From a virus, in the IMG/VR virus record IMGVR_UViG_3300017971_000278, positions 1 to 64,000 of that record: a stretch of DNA of 64,000 nucleotides, one strand, 5' to 3'. Position numbers and translations under genes: made by a program. The notes below the pieces were generated by a model. The model saw nothing but the letters and a program-made list of their open reading frames with translations. It was not told the origin of the DNA and did not search any database. Of the stretch, positions 27,301-35,100 are shown piece after piece; position 1 is the first letter of the stretch; the number at the start of each line of letters is the position of its first letter.

Positions 27301-27733
27301 CAACTTGTGATTCGCCCGGAGGAAAAGGAATGCTTAAATTCAAAGTAACATCTTGTCGGCCTTCTGAATCAATAATAGGAGCAGATGAACGTAGGGTTTC
27401 TCCAATAAATACATCAGTTTGTGTGGAAAGTGATATTCCAGTTATAGGTACATTGTACAAATGTATATCGTTTAATATTAAAAAACTATCAGGGAATGCA
27501 TAAAAGTGTGACGACGCTTTAAATATTTCTTCTGGCTTTTTGGATTTTTCAATTATCTCTTGTTGAAGGTCTGGTCTATTAGTTCCATCTGGAAAGTTTT
27601 CGCTAGACACACCATCAGACCATGGGTCAAATAAATCTTTATTGCGCTCGTAGTCTTCAAACTCGTTATTATTATTACGTTTTATAGGATCTTGTCCTTG
27701 TGTCCAATCTCCTTGCTTCCCATAATTTTTCAT
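21341..27733 (-). CDS. Giant baseplate hub protein with embedded M15-type peptidase
   Basis: 2,130 residues, ATG at 27733 four bases from the upstream stop. Residues ~70-225 and ~690-845 look like related beta-rich domains. Between them, at ~395-575, lies a peptidase M15/YcbK-like domain: Ser-Gly-Ile-Arg-Asp, then His504-x6-Asp511 (Lys-His-Val-Ile-Gly-Asp-Ala-Met-Asp), then His545-x-Asp547 (Phe-Val-His-Ile-Asp) as zinc ligands. M15 enzymes cleave D-amino-acid bonds in peptidoglycan cross-links, fitting local wall penetration. Residues ~1425-1560 resemble a gp27/gpD-type hub (Phe-Arg-Ile-Phe-Phe, Gly-Val-Lys-Val-Gln-Ile-Arg-Leu-Gly-Tyr). Residues 1240-1330 include an Ala/Val-rich, probably hydrophobic segment. 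It follows the tape-measure-position genes, as hub/lysin genes usually do. Confidence 0.88.
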   Translation of the reverse strand: MKNYGKQGDWTQGQDPIKRNNNNEFEDYERNKDLFDPWSDGVSSENFPDGTNRPDLQQEIIEKSKKPEEIFKASSHFYAFPDSFLILNDIHLYNVPITGISLSTQTDVFIGETLRSSAPIIDSEGRQDVTLNLSIPFPPGESQVVKLRRLMAEITKHPLVFVHNNAIKQKLGVDEFETTIFILEAGSLRSTMETVGLVVLDLQLHYFNYKPFSKHFYYNAKLPGYTQPSDESQVSTAIVEQIDLDELSGYESSDFVLSKISNQANNEIRDKILNTYAAENHHVPVNLPIQSDAWMYFANHLESMSAPITDDAKDSLGFKFREYKIIMPPDSQFAESPATLQDLIDYKYKDVDELYSPKNWRKLIGQKTLDDTLRTHDSQTEQDKQIEALTKNTGTVDPTRKIRFKNKASGKTISVPLLNEKGEIPTDTIYQLSKLADKRKLTANKSIFLSKELIKLFAKIANHYPGRTITFVSGIRDPGWMRKINPATNKFYTKDPKPNKVRKHVIGDAMDLTIKGVPNEDLFAWAKDNLKRSGKGFYPNSKFVHIDTRPTDAIWIDLSYPNKKSQYIKGDQSYLHNYFTKKYGIEQSTSTEIDDDVDTIHNENDIKSDRRTQQEETASYKGSVFEQVEKQRILKEAKTEAEYKALQAKLNNTSKHDPLAREKWIDKQAADGWHYYYDDQKVRNVFYRDIQLNISSDPEVQNFGNALKNIVCSSISTTFGHRIAPMKLTSQPYYTYQFLGAGNKTGQIVLTFAGKEGKRSANILKELFSKAVNNSNQFTSIIKGSGAIELVNTFFRRGGQNTILALSGIKNVIIVDAADVSAPESVDKHQLIIEFIAQDFASEQFEDKFATTISEKQKIIRALMRHIKIGSNKITSNISVDSNLVQYNPDSAGKTYTTVNGTPEWLGKLLVDTVDICKRLDEEMPPIAWKRSTKGELTWQDVYKKWGADHVMNGRVENIHSDERNIARDYYDASNPYHHENPIDTINISEEKLKETRGDFRYNGGQKTNVTHGKVFRRWTSEMNAIYRRFKTYMNDEENMRRFFPGVLEDTIGFVASNINSCYEDMHMPNLPGTLVALPPEYYVYDDSSEDPLIANMTDSQNMELRLENHVNNTYASVERYIEGSFLGGSYLSKNLPKILEQRASEHKRSEGERNLSYYWNYFQNGGKAWEPIYTRRDDIDTVNNGYSSWEKKVSTEYGADSKSGANFKYLDAITRLSPYIRENRQWDSGVGEKYNANLIESLYGEANKLLAFGPNPLLEPVDAAYAGKALDPAKDRLANNIEARNDLEGTSVPGDSTKGNNRLATTKDGGATFSSTAEEREKDRYDIKDIIPGVSAVDLFGFGARALGAMAFLVPGATAALNAIADITDNAEAIGNTAEAIFSDTRALKYSHFITENAEKEEKKRIAQVASKTALAKKRNDLSMRRAFPTFRIFFIEDDTAQSDFAGGGHLKAFHDFYSYSAIQEIKIHEDREIAASMAVIRMTNIGGLLLRRRFGESDKDVNKYGKDAERQGIFADTDQEHPFEKMILQDGVKVQIRLGYAANPNHLKTRFLGQVVEVALAENGKIIEIHCQGYGAELESVQLGPLEDGPVFYSSQQALSGAIIQDSIANFGRQDRYHRANPASARHSWTGGRGDSLLAGLTPRNILSEWSTRGLESVFNRYQFLNYPQDDNIYAPSPATYASTWDTFWNNACAYRPLKQTPWEIFKEHELRHPGYISMAVPYGHEPRMTMFFGSKMQHYWSRPPSEMEVALSRGAKNEITKLRNNVWNIFTGDGLLEKGLLNDLQKFVSGSPTLGAAFVNDILTSGSRYDTGFALGELFGRYVPFRNYHYFDSYHHILKNEISTSVDGTYNEVEIYYTEEEGSITDDDADDVVEHVEKVHRGGAGVFAVKLDENIPESSIRSYVAEYPSCVTTDMARKYAQGIFATTLRDAYKGELIVIGDENIKPYDVCFINDASINMTGPVEVGAVTHIFNRDTGYVSVIKPDLCVETNDYYTASVFDVAASAMSYTYGDFALGAVIPGYNALKTVSFLALSAGVKFAMWTQDGAPVLATPLTLGGKPFLSNSLGPNHTSLILQYEGKWNQYWDDLSDAWDRFDLSEKIFETSVNTQKGFYELFGADATGGLEEA

Positions 27734-27736
27734 TAA

Positions 27737-30700
27737 TTAAAGCCTCTCGTGAATTTTTCTCGCCAAAGAATTAGCATCTAATATAGATCTGTCATCTTTA
27801 GTTCTTATGTTCACACTGCCTCCGTTAGAGAGTTGTCGTGCGCTCCTCATTAGATCATCAGAGGAAGAATTCAGGTCATCAGTACGCATTCTTATATTAG
27901 CATGCGAGGTTCTTCTTCCGCCACCCATATCATATATTTTAGGTGACATATTCATACCAGGACTTGGTGGATTCATAGGATGACCGCCAACATAATCTGG
28001 ATTCTCAAAATCTACATTTCTTCCACTATTTGCGCCTTCTGGATTTCTCATAACACCAGCAGTACTAGGGGCCATAAGCATAATGCCAGCGGCAACCCCA
28101 AGTCCAGCAAGTAAAGGTTTCTTTGCTCTGCCAGCTGCACTAAGTAAACTTCTGGCTTTTACTTGCCCTCTCATAACAGCTCTTGATGCACGCATAGTGA
28201 ATTTGTTAATGTTACCAGCATTAGCTTGCATCATAGTTTTTGTAACATCTACAGATCCAGTGCGGCGAGAATGAAACATTCTAACAGCCTCTTCTAACGC
28301 AATGCCTCCACCATGTCTACCTCTAGATGCAGCATTAGCTTTCATTGCAGTATCTATTTCTTTGCTTACCGAGTCATAAGAACTAATTGCAGTCTCTGCC
28401 CATTTGCGTGGTTCATATTTTAAACTATGTTGAGTAACTCTTCCGCTAGCGTCAGTCATGGTTCCAGTAATAGTTCTTGGTTTGTCACCCATAATGGTTT
28501 TAATAACACCCTCTAGTCTGGCAGTACCTTTCTCTCCACCCTCATCAACAGCTTGTGTAATAGATTTATAAAAGTCACCTTCTAAAACACCATGTTTGCC
28601 ACCAATAGCAGCTTCTTCAAGATGCCAGAATAACTCAGCCATAGGTCTATATTGTTCAGCTTTGCTATATTGAACACCAAGTTTAAGTTTCTGTAGTGCT
28701 ATATTTACTTCACCAGTTGTGGTTTTTGCGGTAGATAATTTTCTATAGCCTTCTACCATGGGGTCTAACCCAGCACCCTTGCTAACGTTACCCTCAACCA
28801 TATCTTTCATGGCATAGTGATTAAACAAATACTGTGTATACCCTTCTCTAATATCTTTGTTCATAGCACGACGAGCTTGGTCAGAGGTTCTTCTATCTGA
28901 GATTAGCGATAATGTAAATTGATCCTTATCAAAGTCACCCTTCATACCAACCATTTCAGACACGTCAACATCTAAAACTCTGCTATCTTGAAATGATATT
29001 TTTCCAAATTTAGTAGGCGCGGCCAACATACCATCGACCATATTTGCATCTTTCTTAAAATTAACAAACTGAAATGACTCAGGCCCAGATGTAGGATGTC
29101 TCCATATGCCACCAGTAATAGATTCGCCTTTTCTAAAAGCTTCTCTTTGTTGTTGTAAGAATTGTATTTGGTCATCTGCTTGTGCGCGGCTTATTAGGTC
29201 ACCAAACATATCTTCACCAGTTGCACTTGAGATTCTGAACACACCAGGATCTTTAGCAAAAGTTTTTCTTTGGCCAGTAAGATATTTTGATCCAATAATC
29301 TTGCCTCTGGCTGAAGCTTGTGACTCTGCTTGTTGTACTACAGATGTTCTAAGTCCAGCAGCAGCCTCTTCTAGTTGCTCTGTAGTTATTTTGCCCATTT
29401 CTGCATCACGCATAGCACGTCTAAAACCACCTAGTTCTTTTACTAGTGGAGTGTCTATAAGTTCTCCTTTTGCCATTTTTGCTTGCATAAGTTCTGGAGC
29501 TTCTAATGTTCCAGGTATATACATAACATCAGACCCACCAAGAGCACCTAGTTTTCTACCAAGTTTTACGTACCTGCCTTCTGATTGTGCAATATCTCCA
29601 GACATAAAAGATTCTAATGGTCTACCTTGTCTGGCTAATTTATCAAACAACGACTCTTGACCTAATACAGTTGCAGCCATTTTGTCAGCAGCAGCAAGTT
29701 CACCTTTGCCAGCAATTCTTGTAGTTAGTTCAGCAGCATAACGCTGTCCTATTTCACCCTTCATAGACAATGCTCTAAATCCACTAGGCTCAAATGTTCC
29801 CCATTTGCCGGACCCACCTTCTGTTGCAATGTCACCAAGCATACCTTTGGTCAGCCCAACAACACCAGGTGAACGAGCAATATGACCAGCTTCTCTCCAT
29901 GACAATGTTCCAGATTTTGCAAAGTCAGACAATGTATCTCTACTCATAAGACCAAATGTAAGTTGCATTTCGTCTCTATTGAACTGCCAATTCTTTGCTA
30001 ATCCAACAAGATTTCTTTGTATTTGTGTGTGTGCTGAACTACCAGCAGACCTAACTAGTTGTTTAACATTCATAGCAGCAGTGGGGTTTTCTAAAAATGC
30101 TATTACTTCTGGTGTTGGTTGCATTGAACCAGATTGTATTTTTTGTGCAACAAACATAGAGGTAGCTTCAATTTGTTGGGTAAGTAGTGCCATTTTGTTT
30201 CTACCAACAAGCTTACCAGAGAACACAGCTTCTATTGGTTGGCCAGCTATATTAACTCTATCTCCCATTCCAGCGGCTTTAAGTACACCTCTCATTTTTG
30301 TTTCGTCGGCAGCAGAAGCCATATATTTACTTTCTTCGGAAAAATACTTCCACATCTCTGTAGAAGAAAGTTTTCTTCTTTCCCTAAGGTAAACATTTGC
30401 TTCGTTCTTGCCAGTTAATTCTGCACCAATAGCAGTAACACCAGCGTTACTATCTAATCCAGTTAAAATATCCTTACCCGTCCCTCGTTCTATACCGACA
30501 AATCCTTCTTTAGCACCTATATTTAAAGGTACTGTTTCGCCTATCTTTTTACCTTCAAGACTACTAGCAAGATTTTGGTTAACCATAAAACCTTTATCTA
30601 AAGCTACCTTCTTTTGCATGATACGTTCATATTCCATCATACCAGTAACACTCTTAGAAATAACTCCTTCTTCGGCAGCAAGCATTTGATTAAGTGCTCT

Positions 30701-32140
30701 GGACTGATAACCAATACCATATCCACTACGTGAAGGTTTTGCATAGAAAGTTGTTAATTGTGGTGCTGAATATGCCTGTCCAGACAATGGCGACTTGTCA
30801 CCATACATAAATTGCTTATACATTGGACCTTGTATTTTTCTATCTAACCTGTTGTAGTATTGTCCAAATAATCCTTTAAACCCTGTTGCTCTAGATTTTG
30901 CTTCTCCTGTAATTCCCCATTCTGGACGAACAAATTGTGTTGGTCTATCACTTGGAGATGCAAATGCACCAAGTGGACCAAAAAGATCTTCAGCTAAGTT
31001 TCTTGTTGATAATGTGCCTTTGCTCGCTGCGCCAGGAGATGTAAAAGGATATAGACCTTTCCCAAAAAGATTAATGATATCGTCCTCTTCCATTGCTCCA
31101 TACATAACAGCTTCTTGTGTTGTAAGTCTAGCTCTGGCCATTCCGCCAGAAGTCATATAAGGACTTGCCCATATTGCAGCAGCTCTATTGCCAGAGTCTC
31201 GCATATTCATATGATCAATAAGCCTTTGATTGGCATCTAAAACATTTTGTTTTAAATGTGCTTTTGTTTTCGACTGCTGTATGGCATCTATTAAACTTTC
31301 TTCGTACATTTCTGGGAAAGACATTTTTCTGCCAGTAACATCATACCCTTGTCTTGTCACATATCTTGTATTAAGGTTCTTACTACTGTATGTAACTCCA
31401 GTTTGTGCCAATGGCATAGCAGCTAATCTATCTTCACCAACTTGTCCAATCATCATAGGGGTACTTACAGGCTTCCCAGCAACAACATCATCTATATTTT
31501 GATACGACCATTCTATTGCTCCCTCAAGACCAAACGCATCGGCAGCTCTCTTTTGAATTCTAAGAGCATGTTCTCTAGCCTTTGCTGGTAATAAATTTAT
31601 ATCAGAAAAACCTTTACGAGCTGCGCCTCCAAAGCCACCTGGGGATATAGCACTCATAACACTTTGTTCAGTAGATAATTTTTGTATATTTGCTTGAAAA
31701 GAACTTATGTCTCCAGAGTATTTTTGAACAGCAGCAAGTCCAGCTTTATATGCGCCAAGAGCAGAAGTTTGTCTATTAATAGATGACATTGCACCCAGCG
31801 CTTGTTTATGTGTTAAAGCACCACCAGACATTAAAGATTGATATGTAGAAGCGTGGATGTTTGCTATTGATTCAACAGCACCAGCTCTTCTTTCAAAAGC
31901 AGATACACTAGCCTGTACCGCTTCGTCAAAAATATCAGCACCTGGCATACTATTTTTAAGAGAATTAAAACCAGTAAGACTTTGTGACTGTGCAACTGTT
32001 TGGCCGATAATATCTGTATTTGCAGTGTTCCATGCTTCTTGAAAAAGTTTTTTGTTTTTTAAAAAAGCATATCCTGCGCCGCCAGTAAAGGCAGTTCCAG
32101 CAGCTAGATTCCAAGGCATATTTTTATCATCATCAAACAT
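27737..32140 (-). CDS. Giant virion protein with two-barrel RNA polymerase-like motifs
   Basis: 1,467 residues, ATG at 32140 after GGGAG. It occupies a tape-measure position between a 1,390-residue protein and the hub. Motifs match two-double-psi-barrel RNA polymerases (beta/beta', YonO, crAss-like phage virion polymerase) in order: a Glu-Glu-Gly-Val-Ile-Ser entry near residue 488; Lys643-x-x-Gly-Arg-Asn-Lys649, like the beta-subunit Lys pair; Arg1014-His-Pro-Thr, like Asn-Arg-Ala-Pro-Thr; Gly-Asp1069-Phe-Asp1071-Lys-Asp1073-Gln, like Ala-Asp-Phe-Asp-Gly-Asp-Gln; then Thr-Gly-Glu-Val-Asn (~1142) and Ala-Ile-Gly-Gly-Lys1182-His-Gly. The C-terminus has one hydrophobic segment (~1345-1362) and a Gly/Ser/Asn-rich tail. 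The motifs are seen; activity and injection are inferred. It could instead be an inactive relative or a plain tape measure. Confidence 0.75.
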   Translation of the reverse strand: MFDDDKNMPWNLAAGTAFTGGAGYAFLKNKKLFQEAWNTANTDIIGQTVAQSQSLTGFNSLKNSMPGADIFDEAVQASVSAFERRAGAVESIANIHASTYQSLMSGGALTHKQALGAMSSINRQTSALGAYKAGLAAVQKYSGDISSFQANIQKLSTEQSVMSAISPGGFGGAARKGFSDINLLPAKAREHALRIQKRAADAFGLEGAIEWSYQNIDDVVAGKPVSTPMMIGQVGEDRLAAMPLAQTGVTYSSKNLNTRYVTRQGYDVTGRKMSFPEMYEESLIDAIQQSKTKAHLKQNVLDANQRLIDHMNMRDSGNRAAAIWASPYMTSGGMARARLTTQEAVMYGAMEEDDIINLFGKGLYPFTSPGAASKGTLSTRNLAEDLFGPLGAFASPSDRPTQFVRPEWGITGEAKSRATGFKGLFGQYYNRLDRKIQGPMYKQFMYGDKSPLSGQAYSAPQLTTFYAKPSRSGYGIGYQSRALNQMLAAEEGVISKSVTGMMEYERIMQKKVALDKGFMVNQNLASSLEGKKIGETVPLNIGAKEGFVGIERGTGKDILTGLDSNAGVTAIGAELTGKNEANVYLRERRKLSSTEMWKYFSEESKYMASAADETKMRGVLKAAGMGDRVNIAGQPIEAVFSGKLVGRNKMALLTQQIEATSMFVAQKIQSGSMQPTPEVIAFLENPTAAMNVKQLVRSAGSSAHTQIQRNLVGLAKNWQFNRDEMQLTFGLMSRDTLSDFAKSGTLSWREAGHIARSPGVVGLTKGMLGDIATEGGSGKWGTFEPSGFRALSMKGEIGQRYAAELTTRIAGKGELAAADKMAATVLGQESLFDKLARQGRPLESFMSGDIAQSEGRYVKLGRKLGALGGSDVMYIPGTLEAPELMQAKMAKGELIDTPLVKELGGFRRAMRDAEMGKITTEQLEEAAAGLRTSVVQQAESQASARGKIIGSKYLTGQRKTFAKDPGVFRISSATGEDMFGDLISRAQADDQIQFLQQQREAFRKGESITGGIWRHPTSGPESFQFVNFKKDANMVDGMLAAPTKFGKISFQDSRVLDVDVSEMVGMKGDFDKDQFTLSLISDRRTSDQARRAMNKDIREGYTQYLFNHYAMKDMVEGNVSKGAGLDPMVEGYRKLSTAKTTTGEVNIALQKLKLGVQYSKAEQYRPMAELFWHLEEAAIGGKHGVLEGDFYKSITQAVDEGGEKGTARLEGVIKTIMGDKPRTITGTMTDASGRVTQHSLKYEPRKWAETAISSYDSVSKEIDTAMKANAASRGRHGGGIALEEAVRMFHSRRTGSVDVTKTMMQANAGNINKFTMRASRAVMRGQVKARSLLSAAGRAKKPLLAGLGVAAGIMLMAPSTAGVMRNPEGANSGRNVDFENPDYVGGHPMNPPSPGMNMSPKIYDMGGGRRTSHANIRMRTDDLNSSSDDLMRSARQLSNGGSVNIRTKDDRSILDANSLARKIHERL

Positions 32141-32143
32141 TTG

Positions 32144-35100
32144 TTATGCTCCCACTCCCTTAATAGCTTTATCAATTAATTCTTTTCGACCGTCGTAAAT
32201 CTGCACATTATATTTATCTTTACCTAAACTCCCACCTAGTTGAGATTGAGTAATTTCTGCTTTGTATTGGCTAAACATTTTACTAAGCGCTTTAGAGTTC
32301 TGAGCAACATTACTATATGTATTGTACTCAACATCATTTTCCATTTGTGATATTAACTGATTATTTATATATGGTTTATTAGCAAGGGATCTTTTACGTT
32401 TTTCCCACAAGTCAAAATCATGAAAATCTAATCCAGCGTTCTCTACATATTTCAGTTTAACATCTTCTAGGTCAACAGATGGGTGCCATCCTAACCAATC
32501 GGCTCCGGGTAAAGAATGTGTGTCAAAATATTCAGCTGCTTTCTGTTCTCTGAGCCACTCATCAAAATCTTGATTACCACGAGTTTCTTGCTCCCATTGT
32601 TTTCTCATATCTGGTGAATAATCGTATCCTTCACCTGCACGCATTTTTGCAGTAGTCGCAATAATATCATTATCTTGTTCTGTTGCAATTTTAGCATCTC
32701 GTTTTGCGTAGGCAGCTTGTTCTTTCTGTCTCATCCATTGAGAATGATACAGTCTCTTCTCGTTATCTGGAATTAATTCTAAGATTTGTTTTCTGTCTTT
32801 CTCGGTCTTAGCATTAAGGAATTCATTAAAGAAATCCTTTTCTCTCCTTGGTAAAGCCCTCATAACTTTTGCAGGACTTTGAAATACATCCACACCGAAC
32901 ACAGTAGATTCTTTACGCTTTTTAAATTCCTTTGCAGTATCCCTATCTCCAACTTCTCTAGCTTTTGCTTCTATTCTAGATGACTTAACCCATTTGAGCA
33001 TATCGAAATATTCTTGTATATCTCTACGTTCTTGTACTTGTTCTGGGATATCAGTAAAACCAAGTTTATATTTTGCCATATCTATGGCTGGAATAATAAA
33101 ATTCTCTAATGGTTTATCCCAGAAAGAAGCACCTGTGCCAACTGCTTCTGTTGCAATATATTCTTCAATAGGAGATCTATGTCTAATTAATTTTGATGCA
33201 GGAGATACTGGTGTTAAATATTCTAACGGAGTCTCTATGCTATGTGTAATTTTTTCCCATATGCCGCCAGCCAAACGTTCTCTAAAAGAAAAATCAAGTT
33301 GTTGGAACTCGTCTTGTGCTTTTTCTGCTCGTGCAACACCAGCTTCTGCAGCCATAGAGCTATACGTTTTACCATCTAAAACAGCTGCTGCTTTCATTAC
33401 AGGACCAGCTTTGCTTTTAGAATATCTTCTAGATTCTAATGATGGAGTTTGTATTGTAATATTTTGCCCAAGTAGATTTCTTTTAGCAAATTCCATGGCA
33501 GCAGCTTCGTCTTTTGTTTCACCCATACCAGGAATTTCAATGATCATATCACCAAATTCTTTTGTACGAAACTGAGTCGGAGAAATGATATCAGATACAG
33601 TGACATTATATTGCTGCAACTGCTCTTCTTGAAACTTATAATCTACAAATGTTCTACGTTGTTTTTTCTCTCTTACTTGTCTTTCTGTTTCAAGTACTAG
33701 TTGTTTTTCAGCAGAACTCATGTTTTTAAGATTACGTTTTGCTTCAGACATTGCAGATCTATATTCATTACTATACATTGCTATGTCACCAAGTATTTTT
33801 ACTCTGTGTGCCAAAGGATACTCTTCTGGAGACAACCCAGCAACATCCCTATGTAGTGCTGCATAACCAGCACCAGGAAGACGTATTTCTGCTTCTGGTA
33901 TTTTATCAAATGGATTACCATGCTTAAGATCAATAAAATAATCATCTGGCATCCACGATGGCATAGTATTTCTCAATGGATTATACGTATCAAGATAACT
34001 TCTTGTGCGCGGAATAAATCTTCTTATTGCTTCTGTTGTTCCTGCGCCGCCACCAATGTTTAAATGCTTCCAAAGCCAATACTCAGCACCAGTTTCTTTC
34101 CCCATAACACCTAATGTTTTTTGATTAGGTAAAAACTCTTCTCTTCCAATTACTTTTTTAGTTATTGCACCTTCCATAAATCCAACAAGACCGACAGCTT
34201 CTCTACGCCTGTAGTTTAGTTCATTTATTAAAGTTGCAGGACTATCCGGATCTACTGGGTCACCAGGACCTATTCCACCAAGAGCCTTAGATATTTTTTC
34301 TTCTCCACGTGTGTCTAGGCGATGTACGTATCCGCCACCGGGACGTTTCCATTCTTCTGGTCTAATTTCTTTACGAGGCTTAAAAAGTTTACCAAATGTT
34401 GAAGCAATAAGAGGACCTATAAACGGTATTTCATCACCATAAGTACCAGTCATTGGTGCTGGTCGTTCATATTTGTATTTCTCTTCGTAATGATATTTCC
34501 ATTCGTCAGAACCAAACATTGCTTTAAGTGGATGTAGCATAGGATCATAATCCCACTTCTCTTGCTCGTCTCCATATAAACCTTTTTGATATGCTCTAGT
34601 TCTTAAACGTGCTGCAAAGTGCGGTCTAAAATATTCAATGCGTCCACCTTCGTATCCAGTCGATCGGCCAAATTCCCACCATCGCCCTTTACGTACAGCA
34701 ACTTCTTTCTCTCCAGAATATATAGCCTCTAACTCTTCTGGAGAGTCAGTTGTGCCTAATATTCCAGCAAGCAGCGCACTAGGTCTACCAGATAATGTAC
34801 TAAGGCCAAGTGCAGTTATTCCATATGCTGCTATACCTGCTGTAAACCCAAGAGCCATTGGATTTTTTATTTTAGCAAGATGCTTAAGGCCAGGTGTTTT
34901 TAACATCTTCTGCCCAATTCTAGAAGACCACATTTTATCTAGAACTTTACCAGGACCTTTTTCTCTCATATGCTCAAATACCTGAGCAAGAGGTTTCCCG
35001 GTTTTTATGCTTTCTGCAATAGATACACCAGCGAATGAAGAGTAACTTGCTAATCCACTGGCAAGCGCACCCACTCCACCAAAACCTAATGCAGTTTTCA

